DNA from: Apiotrichum sp. Y4204
Lineage: Eukaryota > Basidiomycota > Tremellomycetes > Trichosporonales > Trichosporonaceae
Assembly: GCA_025531455.1 (NCBI GenBank)
Contig: JAMYHL010000116.1
Coordinates: forward strand, 1 to 64,000
Length of the DNA: 64,000 bases
Direction: 5' to 3'
Shown: positions 43,199-55,799 of the stretch, piece by piece
Layout of the letters: each line of letters begins with the position of its first letter
Position numbering within the stretch: the stretch's first letter is position 1
Translations under genes and position numbers: made by a program
Notes under the pieces: model-generated
The model's input: the letters and a program-made list of their open reading frames with translations, nothing else
What the model was told of the DNA's origin: nothing
The model's database searches: none

Positions 43199-44854
43199 CT
43201 ACAGGAGACAGTCGGGCTCCTTCATGGTGATGAGCTCGCGCTCGCCCTTGAAGCTAAAGTAGACGGCGGTGGGGTTTTGGACGGTGGCGGCAGTGAAGCG
43301 CGCGTCGTCGTCGTCGATCACCGTCTTCTTGATGCCGTTCGCCTCGGCGGCCTCCTGCATAAGTTGGATCTGGCACTGCTTGTCGAGCGCCGCAAACGAG
43401 TACACGACCTCATCAACCGTGTCGCCGACAGTAAGGAGGCCGTGGTTCTGGAGGATCGCACAGCGGTTCTTGGGGCCCATCGCCGCAGCGATCCGCCCGC
43501 CCTCCTCGGCGGCAAGCACAATGCCCCCAAACGACTTGTACACCGCCTGGTTGTCCCAGAACATGCACGAGTCCTGGTTTGTAATCTCGACGGGGCGGCC
43601 AAACGCACTCCACGCCTTGCCCGCCACGCTGTGGCAGTGCCCGATCGCCTCAATCTCCGGACGCGCCTTGTGGATCGACGAGTGGATGTAGAAGCCCGCA
43701 GCCTGATGTCAGCATATCATGGTTTGGAGGCGACTCACGTTGATGGGCAGCTGCGCGCCAATCGTCGGGTGCACGTAGCCCTCGGGCGTGACGAGAACGA
43801 GCCTGGGGTCAGCTGGGTCACAGAGGAGCGTTGAGAGGGGAAATAAGAGTATCAATCGCGAGTCCATCGTTTGCACGATATCTTGCAGCTCTGAATGCCT
43901 CGACTTTGCAGTAATGCACACCAAATGGGTTTGCACAAGTGTGGCAGTCATACTGAGGCAACCACCAAGTGTGGCACCTCACTCCTGGCACCACCTCTTA
44001 TATCTGTCCAGCTTTCATCGTCCTTAGCACACTACACCAGGATCCTTTGCTGATGACTCGCCACCTGATTCTAGTTGAACAACGGGCAACGAGATGCAGC
44101 ACGCTGGATGTATCCAGCACCTCCAGGGAAGCCGTACGGTGGCGTCAAAGTAGGGTGGGTGTAGCTCGCGAGCAAGTGTGGCACTTTCCGACCCGCCCAT
44201 CTTCCTTTCCCGTTTTCTCGCCTCCCAAGCCCCCAATTGCTCCCAGAATTCGCCCAGCGCTTCCTGATAGTCCCAAGAGTATACTGGATCCATCAGAAGC
44301 GTGAAAAGAGCCAATCTGAGGAATCGAGATGGGTGAATGTGGCGCTCAAGTTTTACCCCCGCATCTACACTCTTTTCTTCCCCGTATCGTCTCCGTTCCT
44401 TCCCAGATCGACTCACTTGCTCACTGTGATTGCGCTAAAGTGAACACCGAAGGGGTTCATCCAATAATGGTCGCGCTGGTGTCAGCAGAGCTCAACTTAG
44501 ATGTCAAAACGTACCAGAATGGGGTCCCGGACGGTAATGTGGCCAGCAACGCCCTCGTTGAAGCCCAGCTTTCCCCAGTAGCGGAATCCGATGGCGAGAG
44601 ACTCCTGCGCGGTGTTAGCAGCTTCCCCGAATGCTCATCGTTAGGGTAGGACGCACCCTGATGTACTGGCGCTTCTTGAGCAGGCTCTCCTCGTCGGTCT
44701 TGGTCCAAAAGTCCGGGAAGATCTCAACCTTGATTGTGCCCTCCTTGTTGCCGCGGAACACACGCGCAATCGCCTCCTTCGGCAGGCCGGTGAGCGACTG
44801 CTTTGCCTGCTCGCCCTCAGCGGCCGGCGGGTTCTGTGTCGCAACGGGAGCCAT
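43199..44854 (-). CDS. Class II aldolase/adducin-like enzyme
   Basis: Five exons, 44854-44657, 44604-44515, 44475-44417, 43802-43739 and 43702-43199, encode 304 residues. Family marks: YWGKLGFNEGVAGHITVRDP, DHYWMNPFGVHFSAITVSKL (after splicing), VLVTPEGYV, the metal-binding GHCHSVAGKAW, and AILQNHGLLTVGDTVDEVV with the third histidine. The three metal histidines (H-x-H and NHG) are all present, so catalysis is plausible. Fungal members resemble fuculose-phosphate aldolase, but the natural substrate is usually unknown. The fourth exon follows a 614-nt intron, about 15 times the local norm; the flanking frame and family alignment both support the join. Confidence 0.92.
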
Positions 44855-45665
44855 GGTGTGAATGTGTGGATGAGAAGTCGGAGAGAGTTCGAGGTTCGGG
44901 AAACTTCAGTGGGGAATGAGTGCCTGAAATAGAGCGGGCAGCTCTCAGCTGGGTTCTTATTATGTATACTACACACCTTCATCTTTGTCAGTCACACATG
45001 CGGGTCGCGCTGTAGCCGGCTCGGACAACCCCGACACACGCCACTGACAATGGGTTGGGGCAGCAACAGCGAGTGGGCTCCCCCGCCGACGCGACAGCCG
45101 TACATCCGCCGGATAATGCGGCAAATGGCACTAAAACCCCACCCGGATAAACCACCGTACATCCAGGCCGTCAAGCAGAATCACTACTGCGGACTCGGCC
45201 CACTCGGACGGGCCAGCGTGCACAGCGCGCGCTACGGCTGGGAAGGCGCTGTGTCTGGAATGAGCTCATGTATGGCTCCGCCGAGGAATGTGGCAGCCTC
45301 GCGGTCGCGACGAGAATCGCGCGGCGCGTGAGGTGCGGCGTTCCAGACGGAGACAGACGATCATCGCGCCGTTGCCATTGCGGAATGCGTACAGTATGTA
45401 CATGCGTCGCGCGATGTGCGGCGTACTAACTCTTGCTCAAAAGTTCATCGTGTCGCCACTGACAACTGAAGCGTCGCTAAGTGGCTGGACCGGTCTAACA
45501 AACATCCCGAGCATTTTGAATCGGCGTAATCTGCACCGAATTAGAAGCTGCCGTTTTGACAACAACCCACATCACCCTTCCCAACTGCGCGATCGCGTTG
45601 TGGCAGCTATTCATTGTGTTCAGTCCTGTATTGCGGACGATGAGCTAGTAGGTAACAAGAGCAGA
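44855..45665. other. Intergenic region
   Basis: 0.8 kb between the aldolase start and the ABC-transporter relic. No supportable gene is seen. Confidence 0.5.
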
Positions 45666-46265
45666 CTACAGATGCGACAACGACGCGAGACAAGAGATAG
45701 CCCACGAGGCCGTCTTGGTCTTCTCGGAGCGCAGCTTGAGGAGGAGGAATACCAGCGCGTACGACGAGACGACAACAGTAAGGTGATCAAGATACCTTTC
45801 CAGCCGTCCATTTTGCTGTGGATCTCCATTGAGCGGAGGTACCATATCCCTTCTTGTACCCCCCCAGTATTGGCATAGCGGCGGCCTGGGACTGTTGAGG
45901 TACCCGGTGGCGTACTTCATGAAACCCTCGAGGCACTCGCCGCATGTCATGCCGGCCGGCGGATCAAAAAGGCCGTACTCGTGCGGCTTGCATTCGACAT
46001 CGGCGTTCCAAATCGGGAACGAGGTCAGCCCCTGCATGAGGTATGTGAACGGGTCGAGGTAGTAAAGCCAGTAGCGCCAGAACGCGGTGAGCGCCTGGTA
46101 GGGGATGAGGATGGCGGCAAACGTTGTCAGGACCATGATGAACAGCGGAAGAACCATGGCGGCAAAGACGGGGTTGGGCGCGTATGCGCGATGAACTGGC
46201 CCATGCCGGTGTACAGGAACTCGTACAGCGTCATCTGGAGGAACATGGGGCCGGTCGCGCCTGGC
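45666..46265 (-). pseudogene. Relic of a PDR-type (ABCG) ABC transporter, C-terminal end only
   Basis: The minus strand reads GPMFLQMTLYEFLYTGMGQF and then, one frame away, YAPNPVFAAMVLPLFI, WRYWLYYLDPFTYLMQGL and LNSPRPPLCQYWG, all typical of the last helices and extracellular loop of fungal PDR drug pumps. The frame break near 46186-46191 corresponds to one missing base. After QYWG the family-like sequence moves through two more frames (GYKKG, then MDGWKGILIT) and returns as VVSSYALVFLLLKLRSEKTK. The N-terminal half and both ATP-binding domains are absent. It is a decayed fragment of about 200 codons. No intact parent copy lies in the window. Confidence 0.82.
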
Positions 46266-47446
46266 GATCGCACGCACAGCCCTTACTGTACGACGACGGC
46301 GGACGACGCCATCCTCGACGCGTCGAGCAGTAGTATTATCATTGGACGCCGGCTGGGAAGGGCATTTGGACTGGTACGACGCGCGCTCGGCAGCGCGGAG
46401 ATCTCACAAGTGTCCCTGGCGCGCTGGCCATAGGCTATAGGATCGAGACTGCAGTGGGTGACAGACTGCGTACTGTACGTTGTACAGATGCACAGAGTGT
46501 ATCGCACACCAAAACAAGACACGCGCGACGCGACGCGCAACGCTCAAAAGCTCAAATGATGATAGGACGCGTGGAGATCTGATACCGCCCCAGATCGCAC
46601 GGGTTCCTGGTCTGTGGTCCTGGTCCGGGGGTCTCGTCTACTCCTGGGCCGTGCGGGTCTGGTTCCGGGAATCCGAGAGTGAGTCTGGTGTCTTGGTGTC
46701 GTATCCAGCAATTTTGAGAGGACGAGCCACCAGAGGTCGAGATGTGGTTACAATACCAGTCGTGGTCTGATCGAGAAGGGTGGAGCGCACAGAGAGTGTC
46801 CAGAGTCCAGGATACTGTTCCTGCGTTCTCAGTGACTTTGAAGCGGATCGGATCGGATCGAGTCGCGCTGGTGGTGGCGGGGCGTTGTCTTCATTCGGTA
46901 TGCTTATACGTATGTGTATTGTATACCAGTATGGTGTAGCTGATAAGAGCCAAGCTATGCGTAGACCGTGTCTCAAGCGCGGGTCGAGTCTCTGGCTATC
47001 AGGCTCTCATTTCTCAGATCTCACGTGCGCTTCCTCGCTTAATGTGTTACTTGTGCGCACTCTCGTGTCTGGCTCTCCCGAGATCTACACGGAGCCCTGT
47101 ATCCTAGTCCAAACATTGTCCAAGTGGTAAGCGACGGACAGACCATCGGACTCGGCGAGTGACGACCCCACGGCCGCCAGGAGTCAGTTGGCCTTTGGGA
47201 TGGTGCCGCCATCCCTTCAGCGACACAGATGTCCCTCACTGACAAGTCCCCATTATCTGCTCGTTGATTGGAATGACATTCATAACATGGTATCTAACCT
47301 AAGACTCACGTTCTATTACACAAGCCGCGCGCATCGCGCCACACTGCACCTGTACGTGCGCTCGCTATCGTCCCCGGCTCTCATCGTCCCCACTGTCGTC
47401 ATGTACATTTCTCGTCGTCCACGTTCAATGTCCCCTTATCGTCCGC
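46266..47446. other. Intergenic region
   Basis: 1.2 kb between the ABC relic and the 3' end of the bZIP gene. No homology to the missing part of the transporter is visible, so the relic is truncated rather than interrupted. Confidence 0.5.
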
Positions 47447-48660
47447 TCACGTGGCGCTGTTCGTCGGTGCCGCGCCGGCGGCGGCAGCAGCAGCGGCAAG
47501 CTGCGGGCCCATAAGCGCATATATCTGGTTGTTCTGCGCACGCGCGACGGCAAGGTCCCTCTCGAGCTGTGCAATCCGGGCGTCGCGTTCCGCCAGCTGG
47601 CGCGAGAGCGTCTCGAGCTCCTCCTTCCGCCGCAAGCGATGCTTCTGCGCGGAGCGGCGGTTGATCGAGCGACGGTCTGAGAGTTAGTTCAGCAGCTCAA
47701 ACTCAACTCACGTTCGAGACGGTCTTGACGGCGTTGCTCATCATCTCCCGCAGGTGCCGTGGCCGTGCGTGCACGTTTCGTAGTCGACATGCGGCGGCCA
47801 CCGAGGCCCTCATCGTCGGGAGAAATCGTTGCGACAGGCGCGGGGGATGCGGTGGCCCACGACGGACCAGTCGCAGCAGCGGGCGAGGCAGTATTCAGAT
47901 TCAGGCCACCAATCTCAGCGACAGGGTTTGGACCGGGAGACGGGCCGACGCTGCTCTCCTGGTCGTCGGTCTCCAAGTCTGTAGTGTAGAACCCAGAGTC
48001 TGTGTCGACATCGGTGGTGCTCAGCGAGTGGTGTGAGTGTGTTGAGCGGTGCGAGTGGGAGGACGACGGACGAAATAGCTCGCCCTCGTTGGTGTTGTTC
48101 TCCGTCGCAGGCTGAGGGAAGGTGAACGCGGGCCGAGAATTGGAGCTAGACGGGTCGAGGCAGAGACCATCGAAGAAGGTGCCGCCCGTCCCGCCGGTTG
48201 GGTCGTTGAGGAACGCTAGCGAGTTGAATTCGGAGGGCATGCGGCCGAGCGGCGCCGAGTTGCTGCTCCCAGCAGTGGCATTGTTGCCATTGCTGAACTG
48301 CTCGGGGCGGTAGCTTTGTAGCTGCGTTCAGCTCGGTATCACTCGTTGCAAACCCACATAGCTGTCCATCATGGGGTTGCCTGTGCTCTGCAGCAAACCG
48401 ACGTTACCTTGCCGAATAGAGTTGAAGTCCCGGCCGACGCTGTCTGCGGGGCCGAGGCCACCGCCGGCGGGCGGGAGCCGCGAGCGCTGGTTGTCGTCGG
48501 GGCGGATGGTTGCCGATGACGAATTGAAGCTGGAGTCAGTGGATTCGGGTTACGCGAGTGAGAGCAGGTCACGACGAATACGGGCTGATGGCGTTCTGAC
48601 AGCGCGTCGGCGTGTTGGAGCAGATACTCACGAGTCGGCGGGGCCGAGAGGGGGCGCCAT
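47447..48660 (-). CDS. bZIP transcription factor
   Basis: Four exons, 48660-48632, 48529-48358, 48321-47712 and 47676-47447, encode 346 residues. The C-terminal exon holds the basic region RRSINRRSAQKHRLRRK, with the N-x-x-(S/A)-A-x-x-(S/C)R-like core written here as NRRSAQKHR, and a leucine zipper (LETLSRQLAERDARIAQLER). The N-terminal 270 residues are Ser/Thr/Pro/Asn-rich and probably regulatory, with an acidic TTDVDTDSGFYTTDLETDD patch that could be an activation or degron region. The first exon is only 29 nt. It should dimerise and bind DNA in the nucleus. Placement of the zipper at the extreme C-terminus, followed only by an Ala-rich tail, is characteristic of some Ap-1/Atf-like fungal factors; the subgroup is not determined. 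Confidence 0.88.
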
Positions 48661-49916
48661 GGTGATGTCGACACAGGAGGCGCTGTACAATCAAGGAGAA
48701 GGTGGTGGCAAGAGAGAACAAGTCGAGCACGAGTGGTGGTGTGTGGTTGCAAGTCAAGTTCCAAAGTGTGGACCGACTTTTATAAAAGAGTCAGTCACCA
48801 TCAGAAGCGCAGAAGCAGCATGTCATTGTTGTTGTTAGGTGGCGAGAGAAGCGGTGAATGATCGGAGGACAAAGGGGTGGTGGTGTAGTTGACTGGACTG
48901 GCTCGACTCACACGGCAAGGGCGGTAACGTTGCAACAAGCTCTGTGCTCTGAGCCTAATCTGCGCGATGCCGAGAGTGGGAATGGAGGAAGAGGAAGGAG
49001 GGGTGGAAGACGAGAGAGGATTGACGGGGGGAATGACGATGATGACGATGATGGCGAAGAACAAGGCGGTGATGGCGAGCAGAATGCTGTAGACGGGAGG
49101 GAAGGGAAGGGGAGGAAGACGCTAAGATTCGGCGCAGGCACAGACGAGGAACAAATACACAGGCAGTGCATCCATTAGATCATTGCAGTGTTCTATTAGA
49201 AACGTCATTAGCCCGTTTCACCACCACTATTAGGTGAGTCAACTCTCCCACGGTACTCTGACCTGTCGAACCAAACAAAAGTGGCAAACCGTGTCATCCT
49301 CTTTGCTTCTCCGTCTCTGTGCGTCCCCCCTCTCTCCTCCTTCTTCTCTTTCTCCTCTGTCTCCCTCCTCTCTGTCGCGCCTCTCCCTCTGCTCAACCCT
49401 TCCACTCTTTAGGCTCCAGAGATCCAGATCCCTAGTCACGACACGAGGCACAAGAGCAGCGGGCGCGCAGCATGAAACACCCGACGCGATCGGAATGCAC
49501 TAGAACGGCGCTAGAAACGAGAAACAGAAAGGCGAGGAACGCGCCGAGCCCATCACGACGCGCGCAGAGGAAGGGAAGCGAGAAAAGCGTTCACGGGAAG
49601 ACTAGAGTGTAGAGTTTAGCAGCCTCCATCGATCCATGGCCCCGTCGCGCGGGAGTCATCCGAGGCTTTGGGAGGTGAAGCATGCCATCTGAGGAACTGA
49701 CCGAACGAATAGAGGACCACTGAGCTCCCACATGTCGGATGCAAGGCGCTTCCCGAACGGTGTAGTGGTCACTTGCCGCCCAAGGTCTGAGGTGATTGTA
49801 CAATACACATCCTGCTCGTGTACGGAGCTTCAGAGCACTCTACCACTGATTTCGAGATCTCGAGGGGCAATCAGCGGGCGCGCTGTTTGAGTTTCTTCAT
49901 TTGTGTTCATCATTCA
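48661..49916. other. Upstream region of the bZIP gene
   Basis: 1.26 kb, also the 3' flank of the FAD oxidoreductase. It includes a CT-rich tract at 49310-49390 and a purine-rich tract near 48970-49120. No gene is seen. Confidence 0.5.
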
Positions 49917-51602
49917 CTAGGCAGCACACATTGTCCCCTCGTCCACCCCCCTTCGCAGCCGCTCCATCCGCTCAGAAGACGTGCGGAAGCTCGCGGGCAT
50001 CGCCGCGTCCCACTCGCCCGTGAGGATGTAACGCGCGAGGGCGGGGGCCGTGAGGAGGATGCGCGCCATGCCTGCAATAGGGCGAGGGTGCGAGCGAGCG
50101 GGACGCGAAGCGCGGAGGTGTGAGGGAGTTCCGCGATGAAAGGACCGGTCGCGGGGTGTCGTTTTGGTGTTGCCGGAGAGGAGAGGCGCGAAGGTGGTCG
50201 AGCAAGAGGTTTAAAAAGCGAGGGTGAGCGGCGTCAGCACCGACAATCCCAACAGTCCCCACGCACCATGTCCATGATACCCCACCGCGACGAACTGCCC
50301 CTCAAAGCCGATGCGCGGGCCAATGAGCGGGACGAGGTCGGGGGTACACCCGATGACGCCGGACCAGGCGTACTCGAGCCCCGAAGATGTCCACGCGATA
50401 TCCTCCTCACGGAGAGCCACTTCCTTTGGGTCCTGGACGCGTGACTGGAGCTTCTCCAGCTCCGCAAGCGACGGCACAGCGTAGCCCGGTACGCACCCCG
50501 CCCATGCCGCCATGGCAGCATGCGCGAGGTCGGCCCTAAATCCCGAGTCGTCCGTGACTCCCCGTGTCTCGCTGGCCGGTACGTGCCCGCGCGAAACGCC
50601 GAGCACGATGCTCCCGTCTGGTCGCGGCGCGCTGCCATCAGTGTCTGTCAGGACCATCAACGCGGGGCACGTACACTGAATAGAAGCGCGAGAGCGAGTG
50701 GCGGAGCGAGCAGCTGTCTCCCAACGGCGCTGGTGGAGGGCGGAGCTTGTGCGCCTGTGCTGAAGTGTCAATAGCCACTCCTCTTTCTCTCTCACCTCGG
50801 ACAGGAACCACAATCCCCTCAAACTCGGGGCACGTCTCGGCGACATACGCGTTATTCGCCCATACCACCTTGCCCGCCACAATCGTCCCGCGGTCAGTGG
50901 TAACCGTCCATCCTTCCCCGGTCCGCTCAGTCCGCAACACACGCGTGTGCGCAAATACTCTACACCGCCCGCTCTCCACACACAGCTGATGAACCCCAAG
51001 TGTCAGCTGCGCGGGGTTCACAGTCGCCGCATCCCACGACCACGCCGCGCTGCACCTCATACCCGTCGCGGCCGCCGCGGCCTCCCCGTCGCTCCGCACC
51101 GTCCCCGAATCACCACCTGCGGAACGCAGCCCACGCTCCGCAGCAGCGGAATACTCCGTAAACTCCTCGGAAAGAGACACATCGTGCGTCTTGCGGAGCG
51201 TCCACTCGCAATCAATCTTGTGATCCCTAACGAAATCGTCCATCCTGGAATTAGCCCTTGCCTCCTTGCGACCCACAATTTGAGCACCAGGCCCTCGCTC
51301 TCCAGAATCTTCCGTGCCTCTTCGGGACCATGTGTCCTCTGAAAAGCTGTAAACCCACGACTTGGGTCCGGACGGCAATGTCCCGCGTTCCGCCCGCTCG
51401 CGCCGGACGCTAGCTCGCGCGCCTCGAGGAGCACCACCTCCTCGCCAGCGGAGACGAGGGCGTGCGCGAGCACCGCGCCGCACAGTCCCCCCCCGACGAC
51501 TAGGATAGGTGTAGATTCCGGAAGGGATCCGGACGGTGAGAGAAGAGGGTGGGCGCGCACGCTGCGCTGCCACACCGAGAGGTTGCCGAGCGGGGGGAGC
51601 AT
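49917..51602 (-). CDS. FAD-dependent oxidoreductase (DAO family)
   Basis: Five exons, 51602-51277, 51244-50796, 50759-50675, 50631-50267 and 50071-49917, encode 459 residues. The Rossmann FAD site is PILVVGGGLCGAVLAHALV with GxGxxG-like GGGLCG, then VVLLEARELASGASGRNAGH, the second FAD contact. The barrel carries VVWANNAYVAETCPEF, and the C-terminus has GVIGCTPDLVPLIG and FVAVGYHGHGMARI, the flavin-isoalloxazine region. A 43-nt intron at 50674-50632 (GTACGT donor, CTGAC branch, GCAG acceptor) is needed to restore the frame and yields RFYSVAPRPDG. Relatives oxidise glycine, sarcosine, D-amino acids or similar amines to imines with release of peroxide. The substrate is unknown, and no peroxisomal SKL-type tail is present (it ends MCAA). 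Confidence 0.9.
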
Positions 51603-52819
51603 TGGGAATGTGTGGTGAACGATGAGGATGGACCAGAGATGTGGAGGTTGGATGTTGATTGTGACTTGGTTGGTGTCACACCCCCGGATAGCCGGATGTA
51701 CCGATATCGATTCACCATGTTGCCGATCTTCTCCGATCTCCGATTTCCCATCCCCTGACACTCCCCGTTTCGGCGTCATTTGCCGGGAGACGAGCCGAAC
51801 CCCGACCTCCGAGCCGTAGTGGCGCCAAGGCCGGGTCGAGCGACATGCAAAGAGTGCTTTCACGCATTAACGTCCTCGGCGTCCCCGAACACTCTGTGGC
51901 AACAGCACGGAGCAATGGTTGTATCTCCAGAAGTCTCATCGTGATGGCAACGAGCGACGCGATGCCACCGGCGACTATGCACATCCTGGTCAGCCGGCCA
52001 AGTCCATATTGTCCACTGTCGGACCTCGAGAAGAACATGGCTACCACCTGTGTCAGCAGCACAAACGCCGGTGCATTCCTTTGCTCTCTAACATTCCTAC
52101 CTTTCCGCTCTTATCAGTATATCAATATCAATCTAATAAGTTACGCATATCGCCTTTACGTTCACCCCCCATCTCCCTGTACCAAAAGCAGCATATCGCA
52201 TCTCCCCATCTGGACATGACCCAAAGACCCACTCATTCCCTATCGGGCGTTCCCCTCGAGTCTCAGCCACGCCCCGCAACGCGAGTGTTTGTGCTGTTCC
52301 TCGCGCGCCACGATTCCAGCGCACGCATGCTGTCATCGGCGCCACCGGGACGAGGGCCACCGGGAGCGATAAACAGTATCGATACCAGGTTGGGCTACGG
52401 GCACCAATCACCTCTGCTCCAGCTCCGATACACACATTGCTCGCTCGCGGCGCACGCTCGCTCTAGGCATTTCTCCATCGATACAAGTACAGATGAGGCT
52501 CTGGGCCGGACCATCGGGCATGGCAAGAAGGGGAAGCAGCTGAGGGGAGAAGGTAATGAAGGGAGTCTGGTGATGAATTTGATGAATCAAAAAGGAAGAA
52601 GGGAAGAGAAGAGAAAAGAGTCCAGAGCGGGTACGGCGCGGCCGGTTCGTTTCGTCGCGGGTCGTCGAGGGGTGGACATGGTCAGATGACGTAGGCATGT
52701 TGCATGTTGCGTATTGGGTTGTGCGTTTGGTTGCGTTTCCGGGTCTTGCAGGCGTAGAGTCGTGGCAAGGGGATATACACACTCTAACTACTACACAGGG
52801 TGGGGGGCTGTCGCGGACA
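51603..52819. other. Intergenic region
   Basis: 1.2 kb between the FAD oxidoreductase start and the 3' end of the RRM-R3H gene. No gene is seen. A CGATACC/GGTATCG-like palindromic stretch near 52370-52390 is weak. Confidence 0.5.
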
Positions 52820-54647
52820 TTATAGATCCAGCGCCTCGCGCGTGCGTGCCCCCTCGTGCTCGTCTTCCTCGCTCAACCGGCGGCCGAGCGCCAACGCGCC
52901 GGGCACACCGCGGAGCGAGCTGGATCCGGCGCGGAGGATGCCAAATCCTCGCGACTCGCCGACCGGCCCGCGCGGGTTGCGCAGTGGCTGCGAGCCCTCG
53001 GCCCCGTCCCCGCTCAGCGAGTGCGGGAGCGGGGGCATTGGCGGCGCACCAACAGGCGCGCCAAAGAAGCTGTTGAACGTGCCAGAGCCGATGCCGTGGC
53101 CGTTCAGGCGCCGGCCGTGCGCAGCTCCCATCGAAGCGTAATCGCGCCCGGCGATCACGCCGTCGGCGGCCTCGGCACGGAGGTTGCCAGAGGAACGCTG
53201 CGGGGTCAGGCTGCGGGCCGGGTCGCGCGCAACCACGGGTCCGCCGAAACCCCGCAAGTCCGGCATTGACTTTTTGCTCCGCAGGCTCGGGGCCGGGAGG
53301 TCAACGGGATACGGGGAGAGGTACGATGTCGACTGCGGTGTATGCGCAGAGCGCGGGGGAGTGTCCTTGGTCACGACGACATGCTTGTTGTCGCCCTCCC
53401 CCTGGATCACACTCGTGAGGTCGAGCTTTTGTGCCACGAGATGGACAATGCGACGTTCGGTCGCAGATAGGTTGCGGGAGAGGACAAGCTCATCGCGCAT
53501 GCGGTCTTCCTTGAACATGTACACCATGTTGTAGATGCGCAGCGAGTTAGGGTCGTTAAGATCAAGCGTGTTCGGCAAGCCGTCAGAATTGCCGGATCCT
53601 GCCGAATGCGGAGGGCTGCGGTCGTCGGCCGTGTCAAACGAGAACGACGGGTGGTGGCCGTTGGGGCCAGCGGAGGTCACAGACCGCGCAGACGGAAGCA
53701 CGATTGGCGACTGCCCAGGCATCTCAATCGGAGTCTTGACAGCAGCGTCAATCTGCATGCTCTTCATGCGCTTGATGGCCTTTTCACGCTCGATGCGGTC
53801 CTTTTCTCCGGGCTGGAGGACCTTCTTGTACTCGACACGAAGCTTGCGGCCCTGCACATCGTACCCATTCAGCGCAGCCACGACGGATGCTGCCTCCTCG
53901 GGTGCGCGGAAGTTTGCAAACGCCAGACCGCGGAACACGCCATTGTCGTGGTGGTAGTTGAAGGCATACGGGAGAGGGGCACCCAGCGACTCGATGATCG
54001 CCAGAAGCGTCTCGCGCGAAACCGCAAACGGGATGTTCTTGATCACAATCGCAGTTGGGATAACATCGTCATCGGGCGTAGGAATCGAGGGCGGAGCGAC
54101 ACCGCGCCAAGGCTGGGCCGGACGCTGGGGAATCGACGAAAGCGAACCTGCGCTGAACGGCGACAGCGCCGAATTATAGCCTGGGGCGGCGGCGACGCCC
54201 GTAGCGAGCGGGTAAGGCACCTGTGGCGGGGGCGACGGGGCGAGGCCCATGGACGGAAAAGCGTCGAATGCAAATCCAGGATAATAGCCCTGCGCGGGGG
54301 TCACGGATGCTGCCGAGGACGGGGGCGACAACGCCGCCGGCGACGAGCCGTCACGCCGAAAGGCCTCCTGCGACAGGGACGACCCCTCGCGCGAGTGCGG
54401 CTCGATCCACGCCTGGTGTTACAGCTGTGTTCGCGTGCTTCCTTTTACTCACCTGCGGGATCCCGGAACGCGAGCCGCGCTTCGGGCTGCTGGTCCATCC
54501 GCGCGCGGGCTGGGCAGCTGTGGGTGTCGGCACGGGTGGGCCAAACACGCCGTTATAGGGGTAGTCAGAGTGTACGCCGTACGGGCTCGGCGAGATGGAA
54601 AGGGTGTGGAGGTTGGGGAGGGGCGGGGACGAGTGATGGTGGCTCAT
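52820..54647 (-). CDS. RRM and R3H RNA-binding protein, Cip2/Pin4-like
   Basis: Two exons, 54647-54453 and 54412-52820, encode 595 residues. One RRM spans about 160-245: TAIVIKNIPFAVSRETLLAI with RNP2-like IKNIPF, then GVFRGLAFANFRAPEEAASV with the RNP1 equivalent RGLAFANF, and GYDVQGRKLRVEY. An R3H domain follows at about 340-395, DRMRDELVLSRNLSATERRI then VHLVAQKLDLTSVIQGEG, with the Arg-x3-His form seen as RIVHLVAQ. This RRM-then-R3H order is that of yeast Pin4 and fission-yeast Cip2, cytoplasmic or nuclear mRNA regulators in stress and the cell cycle. The flanks are Ser/Pro/Gly-rich. A 3 kb upstream region of biased composition separates it from the divergent VWA gene. Confidence 0.9.
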
Positions 54648-54676
54648 CTTTAATGTATGCGTTACGAGTATTTGGC

Positions 54677-54694
54677 TGTGTGTGTGTGTGTGTG
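54677..54694. repeat. (TG)9 microsatellite
   Basis: 18 bp of uninterrupted TG, about 30 bp upstream of the RRM-R3H ATG, in its 5' leader as CA repeats. Confidence 0.9.
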
Positions 54695-55757
54695 GTGTTG
54701 TCTAATGCGGGTATGATGGGACTGATGCGGTTCTCGAGTGTGAGTGAAGAGTGAGAGTGAGTGACTCGATGCTACCGATGCGGTGTTCGTTGTCGTCGCA
54801 GGATTACGTTGGGGTCGTCACGGGAGCAATGGACTAGGAACACGAGGGCATCGGGCCTTGGGGGAAGGCGCTGTGGTGGAAACCGTGAAGACAAAAAGAC
54901 ACGGAGTGCAGGTCGGATGAGCCAGCGTCGGTGACGGCTGCAGTGATGTTGTTGATGGTAATAACACTGAGAATGGGGGATGGGAATGGCAGAAGCAAAA
55001 AGGCAAAAGGCGGCGCCAGCGACTGAAAATTCGTTAAGAGGGGACTTGGGCGTTGGTGTGTTGGGTGCGAAGCTGCACAGGGTAAAAAGGAAATGGTGTG
55101 GAAAAAAAAAGAGAGCCCTGCGATGCTGTAGGAGGGAGTGATTGAGAGAGTGGGGAATGCGATGATGATACGTTGCGACGTGCCAGGGCTGGGTGGTGGT
55201 GGGGGGGGGGAGCGTGTACAGGCCCGGAGGAGGGAGGCGTTGTTGTTTGAGAGACAAAGAGAGAGAGTGAGTGATGGTGGTGGAGAGGGTTGTGATGGAA
55301 TGGGACAATCAAGGTAGGAGATGCGACCCCCCGTGTAACAGTGTGCACTGTGTGTGGTGGTGTGCTGTACGGTGGTGGTGGATTGGTTGTAAAAGCGTGT
55401 GGGCGGGGTGGGGCGGCGGGGGAGAGGCAGTCCGGCTGGAGGAAAGGTGGGGGGAAGGGGGAGGGCACGAGGAGAGAGCCAGAGTGCTAGAGGTGCTATA
55501 ATGAGGGTCCAGCCAGGGGGCCCAGAAGACGGGAAGCGCTTCTCTTCTACTACCGCTGGGGCTGGGCTGTGTGGAGGAGTACGTCTTTGTCCGTCGCGCC
55601 GCTTGTATCAATGCACCTCAACTACACCTGCAGTATGTCTCCGGTCGTGCAGTCGTCAATCTCGCCCCACAGGTCGTGTGCACGAAGTAGTGTTCCGTCG
55701 GGCGTTTGTTGTGTTCCTTCTAGGCGTTCGGGCGTTCGGGCGTCCAATGTTCCTCGG

Positions 55758-55799
55758 TGATGATGATGATGGTTGATGATGATGGTGGTGACGATGATG
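55758..55799. repeat. Imperfect GAT/GGT trinucleotide repeat
   Basis: TGATGATGATGAT, then further GATGATGATGG and GATGATG units over about 42 bp, in the RRM-R3H upstream region. Confidence 0.8.

Noticed and set aside
46266..47446. Missing N-terminal half of the ABC transporter
   Set aside because: No Walker A, Walker B or LSGGQ-like sequence in any frame on either strand of the flank.
50632..50674. Apparent frameshift in the FAD oxidoreductase
   Set aside because: A 43-nt intron with GTACGT donor, CTGAC branch and GCAG acceptor restores the frame and the family sequence RFYSVAPRPDG, so the gene is judged intact.
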